Shown: positions 37,083 through 46,802, counted from the stretch's first letter. The stretch: DNA of 64,000 nucleotides from Pseudomonas lalucatii (GCF_018398425.1 NZ_JADPMV010000001.1:310001-374000), one strand, 5' to 3'. Numbers and translations: made by a program. The notes: a model not told the origin generated them from the sequence alone.

Positions 37083-38846
37083 ATGTTCGGTAACATTGCC
37101 AACCTCAGTATCGGCAGCAAGCTGATTCTGGTGTTCGTCGTGCTCATCTGCGGCTTTGGCGCCTTGCTGCTGTCTTCCCTGCAGCGTTTCGCCAGTCTGC
37201 AGGAAACCCAGGCCGCGCTCTTCCAGCGCAGTTTCGAACGGGTCTCGATGGTCAAGGAGCTGCGCGTCAATATCATCAGCCAACGCGCCGAGCTGCTGCA
37301 GGCCATGACCGATGCCCAGGACGAGGGGCGGCGCCTGCGGCAGAGCGAAGGGGAAATCGAGGCGCTGTCCAAGGCCAACGATCGCCTGTTCGACGATCTG
37401 CTCGCCGGTCTGGGCGACGAGGGCGAGACGAGCAGGCTGCTGGAACGGTTGAGGGCAGTACGTACGGACTTCGTGAAGACCCGCGACAGGCAGCTTTTGC
37501 CCCTCATTCGCGCCGGTCGGATGGAAGAGGCCGAGGCCCTGGCGCTGGGCGTGCAGCTCGAGCGCATGGAGGAGATCAACGACCTCGGGCTGCACCTGGC
37601 CGAGCTGACCGAGCGAAAAGTGCTGCAGACCCTGGAGCACGCACAGTTGCAGATGGAGCGCCAGCGTACCGAACAGCTGACACTCGGGTTGCTCATGCTG
37701 ATCTTCGGCATCGTCATGGCCTGGCAGCTCAGTCGCCACATCGCCCAGCCCCTGGCACGGCTGACCCTCATGGCCGAGCGGATCAGCCGCGGCGAAATAC
37801 CCCGGGAACTGCGCAGCGAGAGCCGCCGAGACGAGGTGGGCCGCCTGGCCCAGGCCTTCAGCCAGATGAGCCAGTATCTGCTGGCCCTGGCGGCCAAGGC
37901 TGAGTACCTGGCCCAGGGCCATCTCAGCCAGGACAGCCAGCCGGTCTCCGAGCAGGATGTGCTGGGCACCGCCTTCGCCACCATGCTGAACAACCTGCGC
38001 AATCTGGTCGGCGAGCTCAACGAGGGCATCGCGGTGCTCGCCTCATCCAGCGAGGAGGTGCTGGCCGCCACCAGCCAGGTGGCGACCAATACCCAGGAGA
38101 CCGCCACCGCCATCAGCGAGATCGTCACCACGGTGGACGAGGTCAAACAGACCGCAGTACAGGCCAGCGGCAAGGCGCAATCGGTGGCCGACAGCACGGC
38201 CCGCACCCGCGAGGTGGCCCAGGGCGGTCGCCAGTCGGTGGAGGAGGCGCTCAAGGGCATGGGGCAGATCCGCGAGCAGATGCAGGCGGTGGCCGAAAGC
38301 ATCATGCGCCTGGGCGAGCAGAGCCAGACCATAGGCGAGATCGTCGCCTCGGTCAGCGACCTGGCCGAGCAGTCCAACCTGCTCGGAGTCAACGCCTCGA
38401 TCGAGGCGATGCGCGCGGGTGAGACCGGCAAGGGCTTCTCGGTGGTGGCGCAGGAGGTCAAGGCCCTGGCCGAACAGTCGAAACAGGCCACGGCCCAGGT
38501 ACGCGGCATCCTCGGCGACATCCAGAAGGCCATGACCAAGGCGGTACTGCTCGCCGAACAGGGCAGCAAGGCGGTGGAGTCCGGTTACGAGCGGGCGCAG
38601 AGCAGTGGCGAGGCGATTCGAGCCCTCGACAGCAGCATTGTCGAGTCCAACGAGATGGCGCTGCAGATCGCCGTCACCAGCCAGCAGCAGATGATCGGCA
38701 TGGATCAGGTCGCCAACGCCATGGCCAGCATTCGCGAGGCCAGCCAGAGCAACGTCAGCGGCACCCGGCAGATGGACCAGGCCACGCGCAACCTGCATGA
38801 GCTGGGCATGAAACTTCAGGGCCTGGTGGCCCAGTTCAAGCTGTGA
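37083..38846 (+). CDS. Methyl-accepting chemoreceptor 2, paralogue with extra HAMP-like segment
   Basis: A 587-residue receptor of the same build as its upstream neighbour: N-terminal TM, four-helix-bundle sensor, TM at about 200, HAMP, and signalling hairpin with EQSNLLGVNASIEAMRAGET. The signalling halves are nearly the same, but the sensor halves differ strongly. After the first HAMP it carries about 39 additional residues (LALAAKAEYLAQGHLSQDSQ and on to NNLRNLV) that look like a second HAMP unit. The ATG at 37083 is preferred over 37050 because AAGGAG lies ten bases before it. Two receptors sharing one CheA would integrate two signals. Confidence 0.92.
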   Translation: MFGNIANLSIGSKLILVFVVLICGFGALLLSSLQRFASLQETQAALFQRSFERVSMVKELRVNIISQRAELLQAMTDAQDEGRRLRQSEGEIEALSKANDRLFDDLLAGLGDEGETSRLLERLRAVRTDFVKTRDRQLLPLIRAGRMEEAEALALGVQLERMEEINDLGLHLAELTERKVLQTLEHAQLQMERQRTEQLTLGLLMLIFGIVMAWQLSRHIAQPLARLTLMAERISRGEIPRELRSESRRDEVGRLAQAFSQMSQYLLALAAKAEYLAQGHLSQDSQPVSEQDVLGTAFATMLNNLRNLVGELNEGIAVLASSSEEVLAATSQVATNTQETATAISEIVTTVDEVKQTAVQASGKAQSVADSTARTREVAQGGRQSVEEALKGMGQIREQMQAVAESIMRLGEQSQTIGEIVASVSDLAEQSNLLGVNASIEAMRAGETGKGFSVVAQEVKALAEQSKQATAQVRGILGDIQKAMTKAVLLAEQGSKAVESGYERAQSSGEAIRALDSSIVESNEMALQIAVTSQQQMIGMDQVANAMASIREASQSNVSGTRQMDQATRNLHELGMKLQGLVAQFKL

Positions 38847-38853
38847 GCCGGCC

Positions 38854-41070
38854 ATGAGCCTGGATCGCAAGGCGTTGCAGCAGCGCCTGCTTGAGAGCTT
38901 CCGCATCGAGGCGGGTGAGCGCCTCGGCGTGCTCGCCGACACCCTGGCCGACTGGCGCCAAGGGGCCGCCAGCGAAGACTCCGTCGAGTCGCTGTTTCGC
39001 GAGGTGCACAGCCTGAAAGGGGCAGCCCGCGCCGTAGGGCTGGCGCCCATCGAGCGACTCTGCCATGCCTGGGAGAGTCTGCTGGGGGCGGTGCGCAGCG
39101 GCCTGCTGGAGTTGTCGGCGGAGCGTGTCGAACTGTGCCGCCAGGCCTTGCGCCTGGTGCAGCAGTTGCATCAGGGGCAAGCCCTGGACGGGGCCGACCC
39201 CGAGCAATTCGGCGAGTTGCTGGCGAGCGCCGCACGCGGCGAAGCGGTCGAGTTGCCGAAGACTGCCCAGGTCGCGCCAGCGACGCCTGCGGCTGTGATT
39301 AAGTTGGCCGAGTCGGGCACCGTCAGAGTCTCCGCCCAGCGCCTGGATCGCCTGTTGTTCCACGGTGAGAGCCTGTTGCAGCACAAGCTCGAGGCTCAGG
39401 TCTATGCCCGCCGTCTCCGCGACCATGCGGCGTCCTTCGACCCGCAGCGCGGCAAGCGCCTGCTCGGGGCGGGCAGCCTCAAGCAGCTGAACGCGACGCT
39501 CGAGGAGCTGCCACTGGCCAGCCGGGATGCGCTCAAGGGGCTGCTCGACTACCTGCACTGGAGCCAGGCCCAGCTCGACAGCCTGCACTTCGAGGCGGTC
39601 CACCTGGAAAAGGCCGGCCGGCATCTGGCGCAGGGCCTGGCCCAGCTCTGCGAGGCGCATACCAGTGAACTGCGGGCGGCCCTGCTGTTGGCCGGCAGCC
39701 ATCTGGTCGAGGGGCTGCCGGCCATGGTTCAGGACCTGGCCAGCCAGGCGGGCAAGCGTGTCGAGTTGCAGATCCGCGGCATCGACCTGCAGGTCGACAA
39801 GCGTATTCTCGACGAATTGCGCACGGTGCTCACCCACCTGCTGCGCAATGCCGTGGATCACGGCCTGGAGACCCCGCAGCAGCGCGAGGCATGCGGCAAG
39901 CCGGCGGTGGGGCTGATCCAGGTCGAGCTGCTGCAGGAGTCGGCGGACCGTTTCGAGTTGCGCGTGCAGGACGATGGTGGCGGCATCTCGGTGGCGGCGC
40001 TGAAGGCCAAGGCCCTGGCCAGCGGTGCGCTCGATGAGGAGCAGGTCGCCGCGTTGGGTGCGGCGGAAAGCCTGCGGCTGATCTTCCGCTCAGGACTGTC
40101 GACCAGTGCGCTGATCACCGACCTGTCCGGGCGCGGCCTGGGCATGGCCATAGTCCAGGAGGTGGTCGAGCGCCTGGGAGGGCGCATCGAGCTGGAGTCC
40201 GAGCCGGGCCGGGGCACCTGTTTCCACCTGCACCTGCCCCTCAGCCTGTCGACCTTCCGTGCGGTGATCGTGCGCAATGCCGAGCGCACCTTCGCCGTGC
40301 CGGCGCTCGCCGTGGAGCGCTGTCTGCGCCAGCCGAGCAGCGCGGTGAAGAGTCTCGAAGGCCGTCCTTCGCTGGCGTTCGAAGGCCAGGTGCTGCCGGT
40401 CTGGTCCCTGGCCGATGTGCTCGGCCTGGGGCAGCCGCTGGTTCTGGCCGATGACCTGATCCTTCTGTTGTTGAAGATTCGTGGCGAACGCTTCGTCCTG
40501 CGGGTGGACGAGTTGCTGGGCGATCAGGAAATCACGGTGAAGAATCTCGGCCGCCAGCTGCTACGGGTCCGCAACCTGCTCGGCGCAACCCAGCTCGGCG
40601 ATGGCCAACTGGTGCCGATCCTGCACCCCGGCGATCTCTATCGCAGTGCCCTGGCCGTGGGCGCCGGCAGCTTCGAGCGTGGCGAGGCCGCAGCGGTCGG
40701 GGCGAAGCCGCTGCGGCTGCTGATAGCCGAGGACTCCTTCACCTCACGGGGCTTGCTCAAGGCCATTCTCGAGGGCGCGGGTTATCAGGTCACCACCGCC
40801 AACGATGGCCTGGAGGCCTGGAACGCCCTGAAGCAGGGCGCATTCGACCTGCTGGTGTCGGACGTGGAGATGCCGCGCATGGATGGTTTCACCCTGACCA
40901 GCCGTATCCGCGCCGACCGCGATCTGGCCGACCTGCCGGTGGTGCTGGTGACGGCCCTGCACTCGGCCGAAGACCGGGCGCGGGGCTTGGAAGTCGGGGC
41001 CAGTGCCTATCTGGTGAAGAGCGGCTTCGAGCAGGACAGCCTGCTGGACGCCATCGACCGTCTGATCTGA
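38854..41070 (+). CDS. Hybrid CheA histidine kinase with C-terminal receiver (WspE-like)
   Basis: A 738-residue protein. An N-terminal HPt domain carries the phospho-histidine H52 in REVHSLKGAARAVGL. Then come a dimerisation region and a HATPase with LRNAVDHGLETP (N box) and GRGLGMAIVQEVVERLGGRI (G box). A CheW-like regulatory domain (about 450-600) and a C-terminal receiver follow, with phospho-acceptor D670 in LLVSDVEMPRMDGF. Ligand-controlled receptors set its autophosphorylation; phosphate goes to its own receiver and to CheB and the REC-GGDEF-EAL protein encoded next. The CheA-REC hybrid is typical of Wsp and Chp systems rather than flagellar ones. Confidence 0.94.
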   Translation: MSLDRKALQQRLLESFRIEAGERLGVLADTLADWRQGAASEDSVESLFREVHSLKGAARAVGLAPIERLCHAWESLLGAVRSGLLELSAERVELCRQALRLVQQLHQGQALDGADPEQFGELLASAARGEAVELPKTAQVAPATPAAVIKLAESGTVRVSAQRLDRLLFHGESLLQHKLEAQVYARRLRDHAASFDPQRGKRLLGAGSLKQLNATLEELPLASRDALKGLLDYLHWSQAQLDSLHFEAVHLEKAGRHLAQGLAQLCEAHTSELRAALLLAGSHLVEGLPAMVQDLASQAGKRVELQIRGIDLQVDKRILDELRTVLTHLLRNAVDHGLETPQQREACGKPAVGLIQVELLQESADRFELRVQDDGGGISVAALKAKALASGALDEEQVAALGAAESLRLIFRSGLSTSALITDLSGRGLGMAIVQEVVERLGGRIELESEPGRGTCFHLHLPLSLSTFRAVIVRNAERTFAVPALAVERCLRQPSSAVKSLEGRPSLAFEGQVLPVWSLADVLGLGQPLVLADDLILLLLKIRGERFVLRVDELLGDQEITVKNLGRQLLRVRNLLGATQLGDGQLVPILHPGDLYRSALAVGAGSFERGEAAAVGAKPLRLLIAEDSFTSRGLLKAILEGAGYQVTTANDGLEAWNALKQGAFDLLVSDVEMPRMDGFTLTSRIRADRDLADLPVVLVTALHSAEDRARGLEVGASAYLVKSGFEQDSLLDAIDRLI

Positions 41071-41082
41071 CCGGGAGCTGAG

Positions 41083-42138
41083 ATGCGGGTACTGATTGTC
41101 GATGATTCTCCGGTGCTGCGCATGTTGCTGACCTCGGTACTCGAGGGCGCCGGCTTCGAGGTGCGCGAGGCGGACGGTGGTGAGCAGGCCTTGCGGGTGC
41201 TGCAGAGCTACCGGCCGGACATCGTCACCATGGATGTGCACATGCCGGGCATGGACGGCTACGAAGCCACCGCGCGTATTCTCGAAAAGTATGCGCTGCC
41301 GGTGGTGGTGCTGACCGCCAGCGCCAATGCCTACGCGGCGGCAACTGCCATGCATGCGCTGGAGGCCGGGGCACTGGCCGTGTTGGAGAAGCCCCAAGGC
41401 CCCTGGGCGGCGAACTTCGAGGAGCGCATCGAGGAGCTGCTGAGCACCCTGCGCAGCATGGCGCAGGTCAAGATAGTGCGCCGGCCGCGCGCGCCGAGGC
41501 CGACTACCGCGAGCCTACCGCCCGGCAGGCCGGAGAGCAGTGCGCAGCCGCTGCTGGTGGCGATCGCCGCATCGGCGGGCGGGCCGGCGGCGCTCAAGGA
41601 ACTGCTGTCACGCCTGGCGCCCCAGCAACCGTGGCCACTGCTGTTGGCGCAGCACATCGCCGCGGGTTTCGTGGCCAGCTTTCGCGACTGGTTGGCGAGC
41701 ATTTGTCCTTTGGCGGTGGCGATCGCCGAGAACGGTCAGCTATTGCGTCCCGGCGTGCTCTATCTGGCTCCGGACGATAGCCAGCTGGGCGTGGGCCGTG
41801 AGTTGCGGGTTCACCTGCAGCGGCGCAACGGCGAGCTGCATTGCCCCTCCGCGGACCATCTGTTCAATAGCGTCGCCCAGCGGCTAGGCAGCCAGGCCAT
41901 CGGCGTCCAGTTGTCCGGCATGGGCCGCGACGGCGCCGAGGGCCTGGCCGAGATGTATCGTCGCGGCGCACTGACCATCGTCCAGGAGCCGGCCAGCGCG
42001 GTGATAGATGCCATGCCCCAGGCGGCGATAGGCCTGCAGGCGGCGCGCCAGGTACTGCCGCCGGAGGGCATCGCGGCACTGCTCAACTCGATCGCCCTGC
42101 GCGGGACTTCACGCAGTACTGTGCCTAAAGGAGAGTGA
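41083..42138 (+). CDS. CheB methylesterase (WspF-like)
   Basis: A 351-residue response regulator. Its receiver has D51 in IVTMDVHMPGMDGYE and D7/D8 in LIVDDSP. The C-terminal methylesterase shows the catalytic triad neighbourhoods: serine in IAASAGGPAAL, histidine in LAQHIAAGFVASF and aspartate in LSGMGRDGAEGL. It removes methyl groups from, or deamidates, the two receptors, opposing CheR. In Wsp, loss of WspF locks the kinase on and raises cyclic-di-GMP. The gap to CheA is 12 bp. Confidence 0.94.
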   Translation: MRVLIVDDSPVLRMLLTSVLEGAGFEVREADGGEQALRVLQSYRPDIVTMDVHMPGMDGYEATARILEKYALPVVVLTASANAYAAATAMHALEAGALAVLEKPQGPWAANFEERIEELLSTLRSMAQVKIVRRPRAPRPTTASLPPGRPESSAQPLLVAIAASAGGPAALKELLSRLAPQQPWPLLLAQHIAAGFVASFRDWLASICPLAVAIAENGQLLRPGVLYLAPDDSQLGVGRELRVHLQRRNGELHCPSADHLFNSVAQRLGSQAIGVQLSGMGRDGAEGLAEMYRRGALTIVQEPASAVIDAMPQAAIGLQAARQVLPPEGIAALLNSIALRGTSRSTVPKGE

Positions 42139-42140
42139 AG

Positions 42141-45100
42141 ATGTTCACGGACGCGGAGATTCTCATAGTCGAGGACAGCCCGACCCAGGCCGCCGAACTG
42201 CAGTTTCTGCTCGAGGCCGCCGGCTGCCAGGTACGGGTCGCACGCAACGGCGTGGAGGCACTTGCCAGCCTGGCCGAGCGTCATCCGACCATCGTCATCA
42301 GCGACATCGTCATGCCCGAGATGGACGGCTACGAGCTGTGCCGCCGGCTCAAGGGCGAGCCCGGCACCGCCGGCATTCCGGTGATCCTGGTCACCCGCCT
42401 GGCCGATGCGCGGGACGTTGTACATGGCCTGGCCTGCGGCGCCGACAACTTCATCGTCAAGCCCTTCGACGAGAAGTACTTGATGTCGCGCATTCGTTAC
42501 TTCCTGGTCAATCTCGAACTGCGCACCAACGAGCGGGTACAGATGGGCGTCGAAGTCGTCCTGGAGGGCGAGCGGCACTTCATCACCGCCGGGCGCCAGC
42601 AGATACTCGACTTGCTGATCTCCACCTACGAGCAGGGCGTGCGTCTGAACCACGAACTGCTGGCCAAGCACGAAGAACTGACCCGCACCAACTCCCTGCT
42701 CAATTCCCTGTTCCAGTTCACCAGCGGGCTGACCGACGCCAGAAGCGAGCAGCACGTGATCCAGACCTCCCTGGGACGAATTCTCGAATTCCCCAATGCG
42801 GAGGGCGCCTGGCTGCTGCTCGCCGATGCTGACGGCAGCGGATCGGCCACCAACCTGCGGGTGGTCGCGGCCCGGGGTCGCCATGGCGACTACAGCCTGG
42901 AGCGCCTGACGGCCTGTTCCCAGGACTGTCCCTGCCGGCACGCCTGGTTGCGCGATCAGCTGAGCGTGCCGAGCAATATGTCGGCCTGCCCGGCCCTGAC
43001 CCAGATGAAAGCGCAGAACCACGCCAGCATCCCGTTGCAGCTGGGCGGGGAAACCATCGGCATGCTCAATGTGGTGCGCAGCCAGGGGCAGATCTGGGCG
43101 GAGGACGCGCTCAACGCGCTGGCCTCCGTCGGCCGGCAGCTGGCCATGGCACTGGGGCGCGTGCGCCTGTTCGAAAGCCTCGAGCAACTGGTCGAACAGC
43201 GCACCCAGGCCCTGGCGCAGAACGAGGCGCTGCTGCGCAAGATTCTCGACAATCTGCCGGTTGGCGTCTCGGTCGCCGACAGCAAGGGACGACTGATTCT
43301 CAGCAACCCGGAGAACGGCCTGATCTGGGCCGGTCCGCAGCCGGCCGAGCTGGACGACTATGACCGCTATCACGGGGCCTGGTCGGAGCGCGGCGAACCA
43401 CTGGGCGCCGCGGACTGGCCGTTGGCCAGGGCCGTGCGCGATGGCCAGGTGATGCGTAACGAGGTGATCGACATCCAGGCCTTCGACGACAGCCACAAGA
43501 CCACCCTCAACTCGGCGGTGCCCTACCTCGACGAGCAAGGGGTGGTGCAGGGCGCCATCGCGGTAATCCAGGACATCAGCGAACAACGCCAGCGCGACCT
43601 GGAGATCCGCATCCGTACCCGGGCGATCGAAGCCAGCGTCAACGCCATAGTGATCACCGACAATCAGCGGGAAGACCAGCCGATCGTCTACGTCAATCCG
43701 GCCTTCGAGCGCATCACCGGCTACCCTAGCGAGGAAGTCCTGGGCCGCAACTGCCGCTTCCTGCAAGGTGAAAAGAGGGACCAGCCTGAGCTGGACAGCA
43801 TTCGCCGGGCCCTGCACGCGGAGGAGGAGGGGCGGGCCGTTGTGCGCAACTACCGCAAGGACGGTTCGGCCTTCTGGAACGAGCTGCGGCTGTCGCCCGT
43901 GGTGAACGATCGCGGCAAGGTCAGCCACTTCGTCGGCATCCTCCACGACATCACCGAGGCCAAGGGCTACCAGGAGGAACTGGAGCACCAGGCCAACCAC
44001 GACAGCCTGACCGGCCTGCCCAACCGCAACCTGCTCAACGACCGCATACTCCAGGCCATCGCCTTCGCCAGCCGCAACCAGAGCGGCTTCACCCTGGCGT
44101 TCATGGACATCGACAACTTCAAGGTGGTCAACGACAGCCTCGGCCACAATACCGGCGACCAGTTGCTGGTGCAGGTGGCAGACCGTCTGCAGGCCTGCGC
44201 CCGGGAGATCGATACGGTGGCCCGCCTGGGCGGCGACGAGTTCGTCATCCTGCTGCCCGATGGCGGTCAGCTCACCAAGCGTATCGGTGGGCTGGAGCGC
44301 TTCAAACAGAGTGTCGCCGCCCCCCTGACCCTGGACGGCCAGGACGTGGTGGTCAGTTGCAGCATGGGTTTCTGCTGCTTTCCCGATGACGGCAAGGACA
44401 TCGGCACGCTGTTGCGCCACGCCGATACCGCCATGTACCAGGCCAAGCATCAGGGGCGTGACCGTATCTGCGCCTTCACCCCGCAGATGAACGAGCAGAT
44501 GCAGCGGCGCCTGCAGCTCGACCGGGACATCCGCCATGCCCTGCAGCACGACGAGTTCCAGGTGGTCTTCCAGCCGCAGCTGGACCTGAACAACGGCCGC
44601 CTGTGCGGATTCGAGGCCCTGGTGCGCTGGAGCCACGACGGCAAGACGGTGATGCCCGACGAGTTCATTCCGCTGGCCGAGGAAACCGGCCTGATCGTCG
44701 GTATCGACTTCCATGTCTTCGATGCCGTGTGCCGGCAGCTGCAGAGCTGGAAGTACCTGTTGCTGAACGGCAGCATCGCGGTGAACTTCTCGGCCATAAG
44801 CTTCATGGCGCCGGAGTTCGTCGAGCGCATCCAGACGATTCTCCAGCGGCACGGGGTGGCGCCGCCCCTGCTCAAGCTGGAGGTGACCGAGTCCATGCTG
44901 ATGACCAATGCCGACGAGGTGCTGGAGAGGATGCGCAGGCTGAGTGCCCTGGGCATGCGTTTCTCGATCGACGATTTCGGCACGGGCTATTCGTCCCTGG
45001 GCTACCTGAAACGCTTTCCCTTCAGCGAGCTGAAAATTGACCGCAGCTTCGTCACCGACGTGCACCTGGACCCGGACAGTGCCTCGCTGGTGCGCTCGAT

Positions 45101-45722
45101 GATCTCCATCGGCCACAACCTGGGCATCAAGGTGATCGCCGAAGGGGTGGAAACCGCCGAGCAGCTCGGCTTCCTGCGCACCGCCGGCTGCGACGAACTG
45201 CAGGGCTACTATTACTCGCCGCCGTTGCCGCCCCAGGCCTGCCTGCAGTTCCTCGGCGAGAACGGCGAACTGAAGCTGCCGGCCCTGATGGCCGGCGAAC
45301 CCGCCTGTCATCTGCTGCTGATCGACGACGAACAGGGCGTGCTCACGACCCTGCAGCGCGAGCTGCGCCTGGAGAACTACCGCATCCTGGTCGCCGGCGA
45401 CAGCGGCGAGGCGCTGAACCTGCTGGCAACCCATAGCGTCGACGTGGTGCTGACCGCGATGCACCTGGCCGACATCCAGGGGGTGGAGTTGCTGCGGCAG
45501 ATCAGGCGCATCTACCCGGAGATCATCCGCATGGTGCTGAGCGACTTCAGCGAAGTGCGGCATGTGCTCAAGGCGATCAACGAGGGCGTGGTCTATCGCT
45601 TCATCAGCAAACCATGGGACGCCGACGACCTGCGCAGCCAGCTGCGCGATGCCTTCGCCCAGCGGCAGCTGGTGCAGGACAACCAGCGCCTGCGCGAACA
45701 GCTGATGCTGCAGCAGCACTGA
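42141..45722 (+). CDS. REC-GAF-PAS-PAS-GGDEF-EAL-REC output protein
   Basis: A 1193-residue protein, the last gene of the chemosensory operon. Order: receiver with D55 (IVISDIVMPEMDG); coiled linker; GAF (about 190-350, including a CSQDCPCRH cysteine cluster); two PAS domains (about 370-600, the second with NPAFERITGYPSEEVLGRNC); GGDEF with intact G697-G698-D699-E700-F701; EAL with intact E825-A826-L827; and a C-terminal receiver-like domain (about 1065-1170). That last domain has ALA at 1106 where the phospho-aspartate should be (VVLTAMHLAD), though SKPW is kept. Both cyclic-di-GMP synthesis and breakdown are possible. The ATG at 42141, seven bases after AAAGGAG, is preferred over GTG at 42135. 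It takes the place of WspR. Confidence 0.92.
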   Translation: MFTDAEILIVEDSPTQAAELQFLLEAAGCQVRVARNGVEALASLAERHPTIVISDIVMPEMDGYELCRRLKGEPGTAGIPVILVTRLADARDVVHGLACGADNFIVKPFDEKYLMSRIRYFLVNLELRTNERVQMGVEVVLEGERHFITAGRQQILDLLISTYEQGVRLNHELLAKHEELTRTNSLLNSLFQFTSGLTDARSEQHVIQTSLGRILEFPNAEGAWLLLADADGSGSATNLRVVAARGRHGDYSLERLTACSQDCPCRHAWLRDQLSVPSNMSACPALTQMKAQNHASIPLQLGGETIGMLNVVRSQGQIWAEDALNALASVGRQLAMALGRVRLFESLEQLVEQRTQALAQNEALLRKILDNLPVGVSVADSKGRLILSNPENGLIWAGPQPAELDDYDRYHGAWSERGEPLGAADWPLARAVRDGQVMRNEVIDIQAFDDSHKTTLNSAVPYLDEQGVVQGAIAVIQDISEQRQRDLEIRIRTRAIEASVNAIVITDNQREDQPIVYVNPAFERITGYPSEEVLGRNCRFLQGEKRDQPELDSIRRALHAEEEGRAVVRNYRKDGSAFWNELRLSPVVNDRGKVSHFVGILHDITEAKGYQEELEHQANHDSLTGLPNRNLLNDRILQAIAFASRNQSGFTLAFMDIDNFKVVNDSLGHNTGDQLLVQVADRLQACAREIDTVARLGGDEFVILLPDGGQLTKRIGGLERFKQSVAAPLTLDGQDVVVSCSMGFCCFPDDGKDIGTLLRHADTAMYQAKHQGRDRICAFTPQMNEQMQRRLQLDRDIRHALQHDEFQVVFQPQLDLNNGRLCGFEALVRWSHDGKTVMPDEFIPLAEETGLIVGIDFHVFDAVCRQLQSWKYLLLNGSIAVNFSAISFMAPEFVERIQTILQRHGVAPPLLKLEVTESMLMTNADEVLERMRRLSALGMRFSIDDFGTGYSSLGYLKRFPFSELKIDRSFVTDVHLDPDSASLVRSMISIGHNLGIKVIAEGVETAEQLGFLRTAGCDELQGYYYSPPLPPQACLQFLGENGELKLPALMAGEPACHLLLIDDEQGVLTTLQRELRLENYRILVAGDSGEALNLLATHSVDVVLTAMHLADIQGVELLRQIRRIYPEIIRMVLSDFSEVRHVLKAINEGVVYRFISKPWDADDLRSQLRDAFAQRQLVQDNQRLREQLMLQQH

Positions 45723-45805
45723 TCGGCCTGCACGGCACGCCGCAATCTGCCGCCGCGCGCAGCGCCCGCTAGACTGAAAGAGTCACAGCGGGTTGGAGGT
45801 GTGCC

Positions 45806-46783
45806 ATGAACCTGTGCGAGGGATTTACCGGTGCCATCGGCAATACCCCATTGATCCGACTCGCCCGGCTCAGCGCCGAGACCGGGTGCGAGATATTGGC
45901 CAAGGCCGAATTCCTCAACCCCGGCGGCTCGGTCAAGGACCGCGCCGCCCTGGGCATCATCGAGGACGCCGAACGCAGCGGCCGGCTGCGCCGCGGCGGC
46001 ACCGTGGTGGAGGGCACCGCCGGCAATACCGGCATCGGCCTGGCGCATATCTGTGCGGCGCGGGGTTACCGCTGCATCATCGTGATCCCCGACAACCAGT
46101 CGCCGGAGAAACTCGACCTGCTGCGCCAGCTGGGCGCCGAGGTACGGCCGGTGCCGCCCAAGCCCTACAGCGACCCGCACAACTACCAGAAGATCGCCGG
46201 GCGCCTGGCCGCCGAGATGCCCGGGGCGATCTGGGCCAACCAGTTCGACAACACCGCCAACCGCGAGGCCCATTACCGCACCACGGGTCCGGAGATCTGG
46301 CGCGACACCGACGGGCGCCTCGACGCGTTCGTCTGCGCCACCGGTACCGGCGGCACCCTGGCCGGCGTGGCGCGCTATCTCAAGGAGCGCAATCCGGCGG
46401 TGCGCATCGTCCTCGCCGACCCCATGGGCAGCGCGCTCTATCACTGGGTGCTGGACGGCGAACTGCTTGCCGAAGGCAGCTCCATCACCGAGGGCATAGG
46501 CACCAGCCGGGTGACGGCCAACCTGAAGGACACCCAGATCGACTCGGCCCTGCGGGTAGACGACCAGCAGTGCGTGGACATGGTCTACCGCCTGCTGCGC
46601 GAGGAGGGCCTGTTCGTCGGCAGCTCCAGCGGCATCAACCTGTGCGCCGCCGTGCGCCTGGCCACCGACCTGGGGCCGGGGCATACCCTGGTGACCCTGC
46701 TCTGCGACCGCGGCGGTCTCTACGCCGGGCGCCTGTTCAACCCGGCGTGGCTGCGCGAGAAGGGCCTCACGCCGCCGGCCTGA
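45806..46783 (+). CDS. PLP-dependent cysteine synthase-family protein
   Basis: A 325-residue fold-type II PLP enzyme. The Schiff-base lysine is K44 in NPGGSVKDRAAL, the substrate loop is EGTAGNTGIGLAHI, and the phosphate-binding glycine loop is ATGTGGTLAGVARYL. This is the O-acetylserine sulfhydrylase / cystathionine beta-synthase fold. TAGNTG and VGSSSGINL resemble CysK-like or CBS-type members more than classic CysM, so the acceptor (sulfide, thiosulfate or homocysteine) is uncertain. GGTTGGAGGTGTGCC precedes the ATG. It appears to be a single-gene unit, convergent with the Mut7-C gene. Confidence 0.88.
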   Translation: MNLCEGFTGAIGNTPLIRLARLSAETGCEILAKAEFLNPGGSVKDRAALGIIEDAERSGRLRRGGTVVEGTAGNTGIGLAHICAARGYRCIIVIPDNQSPEKLDLLRQLGAEVRPVPPKPYSDPHNYQKIAGRLAAEMPGAIWANQFDNTANREAHYRTTGPEIWRDTDGRLDAFVCATGTGGTLAGVARYLKERNPAVRIVLADPMGSALYHWVLDGELLAEGSSITEGIGTSRVTANLKDTQIDSALRVDDQQCVDMVYRLLREEGLFVGSSSGINLCAAVRLATDLGPGHTLVTLLCDRGGLYAGRLFNPAWLREKGLTPPA

Positions 46784-46802
46784 GCGAGGCCGCCGGCGTG
46801 CC

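Noticed and set aside
41811..45719. Long open frame (about 1300 codons) on the minus strand, antisense to the REC-GGDEF-EAL gene
   Set aside because: It mirrors a strongly supported gene; high GC at third positions removes stops from the opposite strand. The product is His/Gln/Ala/Val-rich with no family motif and no ribosome site.
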